Shown one piece after another: positions 1-9,875 of a stretch of 16,522 nucleotides of DNA. This stretch comes from Cylindrotheca closterium. Its lineage: Eukaryota > Bacillariophyta > Bacillariophyceae > Bacillariales > Bacillariaceae. Numbering within the stretch: position 1 is the first letter of the stretch; the number at the start of each line of letters is the position of its first letter. The notes below the pieces were generated by a model, which was not told where the DNA came from, did not search any database, and saw only the letters and a program-made list of their open reading frames with translations. The translations under genes and the position numbers were made by a program. The DNA lies in assembly GCA_933822405.4 (NCBI GenBank), contig CAKOGP040001800.1, positions 1 to 16,522 of the forward strand, read 5' to 3'.

Positions 1-1
1 C

Positions 2-148
2 CGTGAGGTCAATGATCTCATGTGGGAAAAGTACTTTCAAAAGTGCAATCAGTACTATGAAGTCTTAAATGATTGGCTTGGAAAATGGCCATCACCTTCC
101 TGCTATGACGGCATGGTGCCTTTGCACAAGGGATGGGAAGGGGCAATA
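2..148 (+). pseudogene. Transposase fragment upstream of the DDE core (frame-broken)
   Basis: Frame 2 is open from the window edge to a TGA at 149-151. It begins with a plausible soluble protein stretch (REVNDLMWEKYFQKC, then YYEVLNDWLGKW). The downstream DDE part is in the frame starting at 69, so the reading frame changes somewhere between about 90 and 165; the exact point cannot be fixed without a homologue. The stretch has no Met of its own that looks like a start and clearly continues from coding sequence before base 1. It lies immediately before the DDE core and is probably the link between the zinc-binding N-terminal region (compare 15461-16167) and the catalytic core. Confidence 0.5.
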
Positions 149-1217
149 TGATGGCCGACCGATTGTCCCCTACTCAGCATTTGGTGCAGCTGGGCATCAT
201 AATGGAATCATGATGACAGAAGGCCTTGCAAAGACACTGTTTTGGCTTGTAGAAGGCGGCAAAAGATTTCAATATAATCAGAATTCTTTTGCCGCATGGC
301 ACGATGGCGGCTTGCGAGCTGATGACACATTTAAGCTTCCGAAGAAGGTATATGTGACAACATCTGGAGGGAATCAGCAGGTTAAGCCATATGCGTCTGT
401 ACTGACTTTGCTATCGCAGTGCGGAGAGATTGTTGCTGCTGTCTGGAAGACAAGCATGTCCCACGCCGCAAATAGACTTATTCTACAGGGACTTAAGATT
501 GCAAGGGATCATGTTGGCGCGCCACCTTTACGTCTACTCCAAACAGACAATCCTATAGGGGAACAAGCACCTTACTATGAAGTATTTCCAGAACTGGAAC
601 AGGGCACAGTGGCTCGTGCTTCACTTCCAATGATTGAAATACCGCCTGATGACATTGTTTCTTTTGATGTTGGCAGTGCCCTCGATGCTTACATCTTGAC
701 CCTAATAGACATCTTTATTCAGCATGAGGATCAAGAAATCTACTATGGTTTGGATACAGAGTTTGAGAGAGACAGCAAACTTACAGTATTGTCGCTGGCA
801 TTCCCTCAGTCATTGAGAGGATCAGAACTAGGAACAACGATCCCTATTGCCATTGTCATTCACCTTCACAAGATTGGCAAGGAGCAGTTTCCTGCTGACT
901 TAAAGCGCCTCTTGGAGCTTCCAAATATGATTCCAACCGGACGCCTGATTGGAGGTGATTGTAAGAAGCTAGAGGAACAGTATGGTATTAAGTTCAATAG
1001 AATGATTGAGCTAGGTAACTTGTGTCGATTGGACAATGGTGAGCTTTCAAGCTTTTCCCTTTGCAACTTGATGAAAGTGTACCTCCAGTGCATATACCCA
1101 ATGAACAAGTCAGCTGCGCAGTTGTCTAGCTATGCAAAACCAACACTGACACCTACAGACAAACAATACTGCGCACTTGAAGCAGGGTGTCACTATGGGT
1201 TTTTCACCGGACGGTAG
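69..1217 (+). pseudogene. Transposase core, first two DDE acids plus DEDD 3'-5' exonuclease
   Basis: This 382-codon open piece carries two recognisable domains. Residues about 80-185 look like the first half of an RNase H-fold transposase: RADDTFK (D85/D86, probable first catalytic Asp), strands around VKPYASVLTLL, and LLQTDNP with D160 as the probable second Asp. Residues about 224-375 are a DnaQ/WRN-type exonuclease: GLDTEF supplies D229 and E231 (motif I), GGDCKKLEEQYG supplies D297 (motif II), and YCALEA supplies Y367 of motif III, where the usual YxxxD is YxxxE (E371). The alpha helix after motif III continues in another frame from 1187 (SLWVFHRTVESLANG), so the last nine or so codons here are out of frame. 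One G missing from the run at 1185-1187 would explain this. The piece belongs to the interrupted gene spanning 1-4115; the ATG at 69 follows a TAA directly and is probably not a real start. Confidence 0.75.
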
Positions 1218-1741
1218 AATCATTAGCAAATGGCATTGGTAATCAACATCCAACTTTGCAGGTTGGGAAACGGTGCACGGTGACACATAATGCAAAAGAT
1301 ATTGCTGTTGGGCATCTGATCTTTGTTGGCGCCGGAGGCGAACAGTTGCGGTGGGGTGGTATGACATTGGGCAGAAGGGACTGCCTTGTTGCTATTGAAA
1401 GTCTTATCGACGAAGACTTTCAACCAAAACGAAGGAACTTGACTTGGCCAGCAACTGCAGAGACAATGAGAGAGCTTCACAACAATGTTCCCAATTTAGG
1501 ACTGGCAGTGGCTGCAACGCAAGTCAGGATCCATCTAGATGGCAGTGAATGCCAACCATCGAGCACACCTGAGATGCTAAGTGAGGCCAATATTCAATCC
1601 TTCCAAGTTGACAAGAGTTATCTTGATGTGCTTCTTCGGAAGGCAACTGAGGCAGTACCAATGGAAGACAGGGAGGATACTGATCTGCTGGTTGAGGGTG
1701 AAGAAAACTGTGAGCAGCAGTGGGAAGAGCAACAAGGGTGA
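1187..1741 (+). pseudogene. Transposase middle piece: end of exonuclease and linker
   Basis: This frame-2 piece has no ATG at its beginning (the codon at 1187 is GTG) and follows the exonuclease in register: its first residues (SLWVFHRTVESLANG) complete the helix after motif III. Residues about 20-65 (GKRCTVTHNAKDIAVGHLIFVGAG) have alternating hydrophobic residues and glycines, possibly a small beta-barrel. The region after that is acidic and low in predicted structure (MEDREDTDLLVEGEENCEQQ). It ends at a TGA at 1739-1741, while the next coding segment runs one frame over, so a compensating +1 shift lies at about 1690-1741. I do not recognise a separate enzyme here; it is the bridge between exonuclease and the Glu-containing half of the transposase. 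Confidence 0.65.
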
Positions 1742-4115
1742 GGCTGAGACTGGTGCATTGACAAACTCGCTGCGTGATCTTTTTCACCAGCTTCATTGCT
1801 TACCATTATCAAAAAAATCTCCGGCTATTGCACATGTTCTCCAGCTGGTTCTTGTTGCGACTTGGATCAGTGACGAAGAGGATTATGCAAATGTTGTTGA
1901 GGTGTTGCAAAACAAAGGCGAAGAGGATGTCGCTGTCCACGAGTTCCATCATCGTGGCTACTGGCGGGAACGTGTTCGAAGAAATACGTCATTGCCCCAG
2001 GATCATGCAAATAATATTCGAGTGGTGCAACATGAAATCTGGAGCAATTGTGGATTCGTCAGCATTAGAACCAAGGAGATAGCACAATGGTTTGATAAGT
2101 TTGCTGACAACGCTGAGAATGGATTTTACTACATACCTCCAGATATGAGAATGTACAGGATCGATAGGGTGGATTGTGATGGATTGAAGGTGTACACCAC
2201 AGACTTTGGAACCAATCTCAATGAGTCACTACATCAGAAATACGCGGACTTGGTGGGACCATTTGCAGTGGGAGCCGAAACGGCAGATGTGCTGCTTGTC
2301 AACCGATCATTCCGTTTCAATATTGCTGTTGGAATATCAAAATACGGTGAGCCAGACTTTCATACTGAGCGACATGACATTGTTGACAAGACGCAGCACT
2401 GGATGATGCACATCTTTGCAACTTATGCTTGGCCAACACACAAGAACTTACTGGATTTCAGCCCACCAAAGAATGCCACTCTCGTAGGCCTTCGCCCACT
2501 TCCGCTCAATGAAAACCATGTGAGATATTCCAAGTCGCCAAATGCAGGTCTATCGCCAGATCACAGATACTTGTCACAGAAACTTGGGGTCGAGATTGCA
2601 CCAGTGCCTCTATCAACCAAAGATGAGTTCCAACTGTATACTTTCCACATCAGGGGGATTGTTGCGATGTCAAGGAACCCAAACCAAAACGACTGGGATA
2701 ATCTTGCAAGAAAGTTTCTTGAGAAGGCAAATGGAAAGAGCATCTTTCCAAAGACCGAAGATCAATTGAAAAAATATTTTATTCATTGGAAACAGAACCA
2801 GTCCAAACGCCTCTTTGGCAAAGCGGTCAACATTAAAAACTCAAAAGTTTTCAAGCAACTCCAAAGCCAAAAGGCGTCCTCCGTTTCGGTGATACACAAA
2901 ACAAAACTGCCAACGCAAGTTGAAGGCACATACTATTCCCACAAGCAACCTTTGGCCAACAAGGTAAACGTAGTGCCCCCAGACGTGGCGTACAATCAAA
3001 TAAACCATGTGCCATTCGAATCCAAGCTGCAAAAGAAATCAAAACAGAAAAAGGGGCCAACCACGTTTGAAGACCTACAGAAGAAGTCATCAAGGGACCT
3101 CAAACGGGTTGCTCATCGATGTGTTTGGTTTCCCTATTGTCAAAAGCAAGTATGGGCCTGTTGGGGCAACAAATTTTCCAATTGCAAGTTCATCAATGAA
3201 GAACACAAAATCAATAAAAAGTCGAGTGCTGAGATCGACAAAAGAAAGAGGTTTGTCAGACTGGAGAAGGAGAAAGAAACCGCAACAAGGGCTCGAAAAA
3301 GGCAGAGGGTGATAAAGGGCATTGTGGCAAAAGCAAGAACACAAAAAAACAAAGCGGGTTCTCACCTCACAACGAAAGTGGACAAAGGAACCAAAACGTC
3401 CGACACCATTGCAATTCCAGAAGAAGAGTATCTGAGCCAAAAATGTATAGTGTTAGGCAGTGAGAAAATCATTGCAGACACTTTGCTTCAGGCTCTTGCG
3501 ACACCTACCGTTATGATTGACGATGAAGTTGTCAATGCATACCTATCGCTTCTTGTGGACTTGGCGCATTACTCAAGAAGAAGAGCAGGCGTTGGGACCA
3601 CTCAATCGGGAATCTGGCAAATGCTTACAAATCGTCACTACACATGGAGGGAAATCTATCCAACTCTGAATCGACCACACCGAGTGAATCTCATCCCGGC
3701 ATTCTTTGGAAGCCGAGCGGCTGGGCATTGGGGAGCCCTAATTGTGGACAATGAATGCTCACCTGGGCAAAGAAAGATTATCTACGTTGATAGTATCTCA
3801 TCTGTAAGAAAAGATAATTTCAACACAGTAAAACGATTGTTGAGACAGTGGGAGAGTGATACGAACAATTTTGTGCAAATGGACTCACCCAGCCAGGCCT
3901 TGGGCTCCAATGATTGTGCAGTGTACACTCTTGCTGCATGTGCTCACTATGTATTCCGCACTGGCGATTTCCTGCCAACTTCATTTCAATTCCGAAATGA
4001 TATTAATGCAACCCGGTATGGTCGAGAGTGGAGACGCCATGTTCACAAGTCAATCATGAACCAGAGGATTGATATGAGCGACCCCGTTCTCGGTTGGATG
4101 GTTCTTCGACCATAG
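1581..4115 (+). pseudogene. Transposase C-terminal part with DDE Glu, basic Cys linker and Ulp1-like protease
   Basis: The frame is open for 844 codons from 1581, but real coding in it probably begins at about 1700-1741, because the preceding piece overlaps in frame 2. Residues about 60-260 match the second half of the DDE core: TNLNESLHQK contains E215, the probable third catalytic acid, followed by a helical segment (ADVLLVNRSFRFNIAVG). Residues about 420-610 are strongly basic, with KKSKQKK near 485 and a Cys set C514, C520, C527, C535 that could bind zinc, then a charged, probably coiled stretch (nuclear localisation or DNA binding, inferred). Residues about 645-830 are a C48 Ulp1/SENP-like domain: DDEVVNAYLSLL entry helix, H716 in HWGALIVD, D737 in YVDS, Q772 and C779 in SNDCAVYT, giving a complete His-Asp-Gln-Cys set. 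It ends at TAG 4113-4115. SUMO-protease-like domains are known in several eukaryotic transposons. Confidence 0.78.
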
Positions 4116-4120
4116 AATAG

Positions 4121-4148
4121 GAGATAAATTAGAAATGTTCTAAATCTC
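4121..4148. repeat. Small imperfect hairpin just after the transposon gene
   Basis: Five bases after the stop codon, GAGAT and TTAGAA are followed by TTCTAA and ATCTC, which pair with them around a 3-nt loop; the left arm has an extra run of A as a bulge. It may be part of the element's 3' end or transcript end. Eukaryotic terminators are not defined this way, so no function is claimed. Confidence 0.4.
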
Positions 4149-4233
4149 ATTTGACAGGATTACTAGTCTTCCAATCCAACGTTTCACACAAAGTACTTAC
4201 ATCAGAATAGCAAGTAGGTAGTAACAACGAAAA

Positions 4234-4536
4234 TATCGATACCTTCTTGTTTTGTCTTGCTGCGGTATTGAATGCAAACGCTTTGACCGACCATCAAAAA
4301 GACAAAGCACCTCGAATCTCGTTTAAGCAGTGCAGTAGCAAGATAAATCCCACTCCGCTTCTGCTTTCAAGTGGATTGTTGGATTTATCGATACCTTCTT
4401 GTTTTGTCTTGCTGCGGTATTGAATGCAAACGCTTTGACCGACCATCGAAAAGGCAAAGCACCTCGAATCTCGTTTAAGCAGTGCAGTAGCAAGATAAAT
4501 CCCACTCCGCTTCTGCTTTCAAGTGGATTGTTGGAT
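4234..4536. repeat. Tandem duplication, 152-bp unit, two copies
   Basis: Bases 4234-4384 recur at 4386-4536 with a period of 152. By eye the copies differ at only two positions, in the segment reading CATCAAAAAGACAAAG in the first copy and CATCGAAAAGGCAAAG in the second. Small open frames within it on either strand have no recognisable product. It lies between the transposon remnant and MCM5 and is probably a simple local duplication. Confidence 0.9.
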
Positions 4537-5526
4537 CGCTGCATTCTGATCAAACGGCGCCTACTGTACTCAAATCGAGAGCGCCGATGCCGATTTTCAA
4601 TTTGTTCGAACTCTGGTCTTCATTGATGCGCAACACTCCTGTCTGTTTTGCATCATGGCTATTTAGCGTCTGTTGTGGTCAGTGTCGTGCGCTGTCGTGC
4701 TCCATCGCTCTTGTTTCTTGTTGGAGGCTGGCGATCGAAGTGTTATCAATTGAACCAATGATGACAAGCACAATGATGATGATGCTTGCAACCAGCTCCC
4801 GTCAAAAACGGTACGAAAACGGACGAAATATGCCTCTGCTATAGTCATATCCGGGTCGCTTAACCACCCTATTTTTTGAAATCAAATATTGTTGGTCTGT
4901 TCTTCGATCTTTGGGCATTCCAAGCAGAAAGGTGCCGTCATCGTATGGGTAGTATGAAAAATACGGCGATTTTCAAATATTCGTCACCTATTTTATGGAA
5001 TACCTGCCGCCGAAATGGAAGACTTTCTCTTCTGATTTAAATTTTTGGAAACGTCTTCATCCGTCGCCGGATATTGTCAGTCTTGGACAGTATTGGATGA
5101 TACGTCCTCCCAAGAGGGGGTACGGTTGATATTAGCCCAATTCGGAGTACAAGGTTCTCTGATACATCAGTATCACCTTGAGGGGACCGTTAATTGGACC
5201 AGAGAGTGTCCGTCATTCGTACGTTAGATAGTTTAACCTAGAGATTCGCACACATCTTGTAAAATCCCCATGTTTGTCATCGTACTCGTTTTCGTCCCGA
5301 ATCTCTCGTACCTCGCTACTCAATTTAACGAAGGAGAGCTGGTTATTCCTCTATCTGCTTTTGTGTCAGTTCGAAACGAGACTAGATAAGATCCGATAAA
5401 AAAAATGGCGCACCACCAATGACACCACAAAAAGTGGAAGAAAGCGTAGTTTACGACAGAGCACCAACGACATAGTCGGATCCACTGTCAATAGTTTCAC
5501 ATCATCACCACAACAAACACCTGAAA

Positions 5527-8054
5527 ATGGATTTTGACGAATCCCGTCTATACTTCTCCCACCAGCAACTCACAGGCTCAAATGAGGGGGGTGAAGAGAA
5601 TCATGAAGAAGAGGAAGTTGGTGCTTCCATTGATCTTCAAGCCGTTCGTCGTCACTTTCGAGAATTTCTTCGTAAGCGTAGTGTTGGCCTACCTCTTTCA
5701 AATTATCCTTCCAACAGGTTTTCTGACACAGACTTTTTCAGGGAATTATCGACTTGGGGCACAGAAGTATATCTACAGAGAAAAACTCCTTCGAATGCAA
5801 CGTCGACTTCGCAGCAACGGTTTGTCGTCCACCGAATCTAGCACAGCAAAACTGGAGATTGATGTGGCCCATCTCGGTGAATATGACGGATCTCTTTTGG
5901 GATATCTCCGAGACCAACCGGCAGCACTTTTACCTGCAATCGAGCTAGCCGCAGGAGATGCCTTGAAAACACTCTTGTACGACTTGAGAAAGGAAAACCT
6001 TGATGCAGAGGCTGATGATGACATGGTAGACCAACCAATAGTTTCAAACGAAAGGATCAATCAGCTTGACAATCTTCCTTCAATTCAAATTCTTCTGAAA
6101 GGAAACCTTGGGTTCACCCCTTTAAGAAGCATAAAGAGCGAGCACGTAAATCGGCTCATACGGTGCCCTGGGATTGTCATATCCGCTGCCCCTGTACGAA
6201 GTCGAGCGACGCAGCTGGTGGTGCGATGTCCTCGCTGCCTTGACACTCAAACCCTTGTTTCCACAGATGGACCGTTTGGTTCCACAGTTTTTCCGGCGCG
6301 CTGCAATGGTCCCGAAGCTGGTGAATGTGGGTCCAGCCCGTATGCTATTGTTCCAGACGAGTCTAGCTTCTGCGACAGGCAGACTCTCAAGCTCCAAGAA
6401 GCCCCTGATAAAGTTCCCACTGGAGAAATGCCCCGGTCAGTCTTAGTCGCTGTTGAAAGAAGCCTAGTCGACTCAGCACCACCTGGAACGAGGGTTTCTG
6501 TTTTCTGCATTCCAACTCTTTTTACAAGTTCGAGTGCAGGAAGCAAATCAATATACTTGCGCGTTGTCGGACTTTCGAGAGGCAATCAGTCTGGCGACGG
6601 GGTTCAGTTTACACCTGTCGAAGAGGAAGCGTTCGCAAAGCTTGCAAAGTGCCCTGATGTTTATGATATTCTGACAAGATCTATGGCCCCAAGCATCAGC
6701 GGTTCTTATACTGTTGACATTAAGAAGGCGTTAGTTTGCATGCTCATGGGAGGAAGTCGCAAGCGTCTACCTGATGGAATACGACTACGGGGTGATATAA
6801 ATGTATTACTCTTGGGCGACCCTTCCACAGCAAAATCCCAGTTCCTAAAATTTGTTTCCCGAGTTGCGCCAGTTGGAATTTACACCTCGGGAAAAGGGTC
6901 CTCTGCTGCTGGTTTGACAGCAAGCGTTGTCAAGGATTCAAAAGGAGAATTCTACTTGGAAGGTGGTGCAATGGTTTTGGGTGACGGTGGAATTGTTTGC
7001 ATCGACGAGTTTGACAAAATGAGACCTGCAGATAGAGTTGCAATCCACGAAGCAATGGAACAACAGACAATTAGCGTTGCAAAAGCTGGAATCACGACGG
7101 TCTTGAACAGCAGATCTGCGGTCTTAGCTGCAGCAAATCCAGTGTATGGCCGGTATGATGACTTCAAGAGTGCTTCCGAAAACATTGATTTGATGTCTAC
7201 GATTCTTTCTCGGTTTGACCTGATTTTCCTTGTGAGGGATATGAGAGAAGAAGAAAGAGACAGGATGATTTGTAAGCACGTCATGGGAGTGCACATGGAC
7301 AAAGAGGGTGGACAGCCAACAAGCATTGACAACTCTATTGTCTCCCCCAACGGTGAAAGGTAGGCTGACTGTTTTTGCTGCGCACCTGCTCAAATAAAGA
7401 CTCATAAATCACCCACATCGCAGAACCGAGAATGATGCTTCAGCAATCGCAGATAATGTCATGAGAGTGGCTCAGACTGGTAGAGGAGAGCTTAGCGTAC
7501 CAGCAATGAAGAAGTATGTTCAGTACTGCAAAATTAGGTGCAAGCCAGTCCTAACAGAAGCAGCAGGCAAGGTTCTGACAAGTTCTTACGTCAAAATTCG
7601 AGATGATGTTCGCCAGAGATCTGTTCAGGCACACCAGACTGGTGGAGACAATGCACAGTCACCAATACCAATTACAGTCAGGCAACTGGAAGCGTTGGTT
7701 CGAGTTTCTGAGAGCCTTGCTAAGATGAGACTAGACTCCAAAGTGAAAGTTGATGATGTAAACGAGGCGCTGCGGTTATTTCGTGTTTCAACCATGGCAG
7801 CAAACTCTGCGGACCAAAACTTGTCAGATCTTTCGATCCTCGTAGCGACCAGCGGTGATGACGTTCGATGCGTCCAACAGCTTGTTGTGAGTAGGTTAGC
7901 CGTTGGAAAAATGGTCAACAAGCAGAATCTGGTTGAGGAAGCTTCTGGTTTAGGTTACAATGCGTCCATTGTTGTCCGCGTTTTGTCTGCTATGATCATG
8001 CGTGGAGAGTTGATTGAACGGAACCAGGGACGACTCATCAAAAGGGTAAAATGA
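5527..8054 (+). CDS. MCM5: DNA replication licensing factor MCM5 (three exons)
   Basis: MCM5 is one of six subunits of the MCM2-7 ring, the ATP-driven replicative DNA helicase in the nucleus. Exons 5527-5671, 5742-7359 and 7424-8054 join in frame to 2394 nt, 797 aa, somewhat longer than the human protein. The start (MDFDESRLYFS) is followed by an acidic stretch and the N-terminal helical domain (RRHFREFLRNYRLG spans the first junction). A C4 zinc finger is C211, C214, C236, C244. The AAA+ core has Walker A GDPSTAKS (407-414, K413), the MCM5-typical SSAAGLTAS, Walker B CIDEFD (D470, E471) and the SRFD arginine finger (R539). PITVRQLEALVR marks the AAA+ lid, and a winged-helix domain ends the protein at RLIKRVK. 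All catalytic motifs are intact, so the gene looks functional. Its last 351 bp form the first unit of a 607-bp tandem array that runs on downstream. Confidence 0.96.
5672..5741 (+). other. MCM5 intron 1 (70 nt, GT-AG)
   Basis: The donor is GTAAGC, and the acceptor follows a T-rich tract (GACTTTTTCAG). Removing it joins C5671 to GG5742-5743 as an Arg codon and gives FREFLRNYRLG, which fits the conserved MCM5 N-terminal helix. Left unspliced, the first frame reads on for about 56 codons of unrelated sequence and stops at 5839-5841. Phase 1 intron. Confidence 0.93.
7360..7423 (+). other. MCM5 intron 2 (64 nt, GT-AG)
   Basis: The donor GTAGGC at 7360 also creates an in-frame TAG if not removed. 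The acceptor is CATCGCAG at 7416-7423. Splicing joins AG7358-7359 to A7424 as an Arg codon and continues into TENDASAIADNVMRV and the conserved MCM5 C-terminal segment. An alternative donor at 7353 (GTGAAA) would break the frame. Confidence 0.92.
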
Positions 8055-8310
8055 TACTAGTGCATCGTATTATTCTAGTTGAGACTCGTTCTAACAGCGC
8101 ATCCGCCAGTCAAAAAAAGAAAGACGAGTAGCTTGAAATAGCCTGCTGTACGTCCATTTTCGTTATTACAAACTACTCTTGTCATATTCGAGCGGACATG
8201 CCCCCCTCCAATCTAATTTCAAATTTTCTATTGGTATCGAAGTTTGCAATTCACCAATCCTCATTGTCGTCCTCAAATTTTGCGAAACGATAGTGGCATA
8301 TATCCCCTCT

Positions 8311-8661
8311 GTTTCTGAGAGCCTTGCTAAGATGAGACTAGACTCCAAAGTGAAAGTTGATGATGTAAACGAGGCGCTGCGGTTATTTCGTGTTTCAACC
8401 ATGACAGCAAACTCTGCGAACCAAAACTTGTCAGATCTTTCGATCCTCGTAGCGACCAGCGGTGATGACGTTCGATGCGTCCAACAGCTTGTTGTGAGTA
8501 GGTTAGCCGTTGGAAAAATGGTCAACAAGCAGAATCTGGTTGAGGAAGCTTCTGGTTTAGGTTACAATGCGTCCATTGTTGTCCGCGTTTTGTCTGCTAT
8601 GATCATGCGTGGAGAGTTGATTGAACGGAACCAGGGACGACTCATCAAAAGGGTAAAATGA
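8311..8661 (+). pseudogene. MCM5 C-terminal fragment, array copy 2
   Basis: This duplicates MCM5 codons 682-797 with the stop: part of the AAA+ lid and the whole winged-helix domain. It carries Ala-to-Thr and Asp-to-Asn changes at the positions of A713 and D718. It lacks the promoter and the helicase core. The frame is open upstream into the repeated 3' flank (to a TTG at 8179, 160 codons), but the first in-frame ATG is the internal Met of KMRLDSK. It is most likely untranslated unless spliced to MCM5. Confidence 0.88.
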
Positions 8662-8917
8662 TACTAGTGCATCGTATTATTCTAGTTGAGACTCGTTCTA
8701 ACAGCGCATCCGCCAGTCAAAAAAAGAAAGACGAGTAGCTTGAAATAGCCTGCTGTACGTCCATTTTCGTTATTACAAACTACTCTTGTCATATTCGAGC
8801 GGACATGCCCCCCTCCAATCTAATTTCAAATTTTCTATTGGTATCGAAGTTTGCAATTCACCAATCCTCATTGTCGTCCTCAAATTTTGCGAAACGATAG
8901 TGGCATATATCCCCTCT

Positions 8918-9268
8918 GTTTCTGAGAGCCTTGCTAAGATGAGACTAGACTCCAAAGTGAAAGTTGATGATGTAAACGAGGCGCTGCGGTTATTTCGTGT
9001 TTCAACCATGACAGCAAACTCTGCGAACCAAAACTTGTCAGATCTTTCGATCCTCGTAGCGACCAGCGGTGATGACGTTCGATGCGTCCAACAGCTTGTT
9101 GTGAGTAGGTTAGCCGTTGGAAAAATGGTCAACAAGCAGAATCTGGTTGAGGAAGCTTCTGGTTTAGGTTACAATGCGTCCATTGTTGTCCGCGTTTTGT
9201 CTGCTATGATCATGCGTGGAGAGTTGATTGAACGGAACCAGGGACGACTCATCAAAAGGGTAAAATGA
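8918..9268 (+). pseudogene. MCM5 C-terminal fragment, array copy 3
   Basis: Same content as copy 2 (MCM5 codons 682-797 plus stop) and apparently identical to it, including the Thr and Asn changes. It is preceded by the same 256-bp MCM5 3' flank, through which the frame stays open from a TTG at 8786. No start codon, promoter or catalytic region of its own. Confidence 0.88.
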
Positions 9269-9524
9269 TACTAGTGCATCGTATTATTCTAGTTGAGACT
9301 CGTTCTAACAGCGCATCCGCCAGTCAAAAAAAGAAAGACGAGTAGCTTGAAATAGCCTGCTGTACGTCCATTTTCGTTATTACAAACTACTCTTGTCATA
9401 TTCGAGCGGACATGCCCCCCTCCAATCTAATTTCAAATTTTCTATTGGTATCGAAGTTTGCAATTCACCAATCCTCATTGTCGTCCTCAAATTTTGCGAA
9501 ACGATAGTGGCATATATCCCCTCT

Positions 9525-9875
9525 GTTTCTGAGAGCCTTGCTAAGATGAGACTAGACTCCAAAGTGAAAGTTGATGATGTAAACGAGGCGCTGCGGTTAT
9601 TTCGTGTTTCAACCATGACAGCAAACTCTGCGAACCAAAACTTGTCAGATCTTTCGATCCTCGTAGCGACCAGCGGTGATGACGTTCGATGCGTCCAACA
9701 GCTTGTTGTGAGTAGGTTAGCCGTTGGAAAAATGGTCAACAAGCAGAATCTGGTTGAGGAAGCTTCTGGTTTAGGTTACAATGCGTCCATTGTTGTCCGC
9801 GTTTTGTCTGCTATGATCATGCGTGGAGAGTTGATTGAACGGAACCAGGGACGACTCATCAAAAGGGTAAAATGA
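9525..9875 (+). pseudogene. MCM5 C-terminal fragment, array copy 4
   Basis: Same content as copies 2 and 3, with the same two amino acid changes from the parent gene. The frame is open upstream to a TTG at 9393. Nothing distinguishes this unit from its neighbours by eye, which supports recent amplification of the whole block. Confidence 0.88.

Larger units (their letters stand above)
1..4115 (+). mobile_element. Decayed DNA transposon: DDE transposase with nested exonuclease and Ulp1-like protease
   Basis: One long coding region is split into consecutive pieces in different frames: frame 2 from base 2 to roughly 90-165, frame 3 to about 1187, frame 2 to about 1700-1741, then frame 3 to a stop at 4113-4115. 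Read in order they give one protein type: a DDE catalytic core (first Asp near 321-326, second Asp at 546, Glu at 2223), a DEDD exonuclease (about 741-1220) between the second Asp and the Glu, a basic linker, and an Ulp1-like Cys protease (about 3513-4070). The element enters from outside the window, so its 5' part and left terminus are not visible. No terminal inverted repeat or target duplication was recognised after 4115. The length of the open stretches suggests recent inactivation, or a few sequencing indels. From memory the protein resembles large 'DUF6729 / 3'-5' exonuclease' proteins of fungi and protists; that name should be checked. Confidence 0.8.
4116..5526. other. Spacer and MCM5 upstream region
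   Basis: About 1.4 kb without a supported gene. It holds the hairpin at 4121-4148 and the 152-bp duplication at 4234-4536. Open frames here are below 90 codons, overlap each other on both strands, and show no domain or motif. The last few hundred bases before 5527 should contain the MCM5 promoter and 5' leader. The final 60 bases are rich in CA and lack an upstream ATG, which suits a leader, and the MCM5 start context is CTGAAAATGG, with A at -3 and G at +4. Confidence 0.6.

Noticed and set aside
5045..5227. 60-codon frame upstream of MCM5
   Set aside because: It starts at TTG, is short, and shows no motif or codon pattern distinguishing it from spacer.
5399..5415. GGCGC near an A run upstream of MCM5 as an E2F site
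   Set aside because: The match to the consensus TTTSSCGC has two mismatches, too weak to annotate although MCM genes are often E2F-controlled.
5534..5741. Possible alternative N-terminus of MCM5 in the frame of exon 2
   Set aside because: The frame reads through intron 1 and gives an unrelated hydrophobic stretch. The spliced form from ATG 5527 reconstructs the conserved N-terminal helix.
8166..8528. 120-codon minus-strand frame repeated in each unit
   Set aside because: It is antisense to the MCM5 tail copies, has no recognisable domain, and repeats only because the array repeats.
8179..8661. 160-codon open frame recurring in each array unit (8179, 8786, 9393, 10000)
   Set aside because: It begins at TTG in the MCM5 3' flank and becomes MCM5 sequence at the junction. 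There is no ATG before the internal MCM5 Met, so it is treated as a gene fragment, not a new gene.
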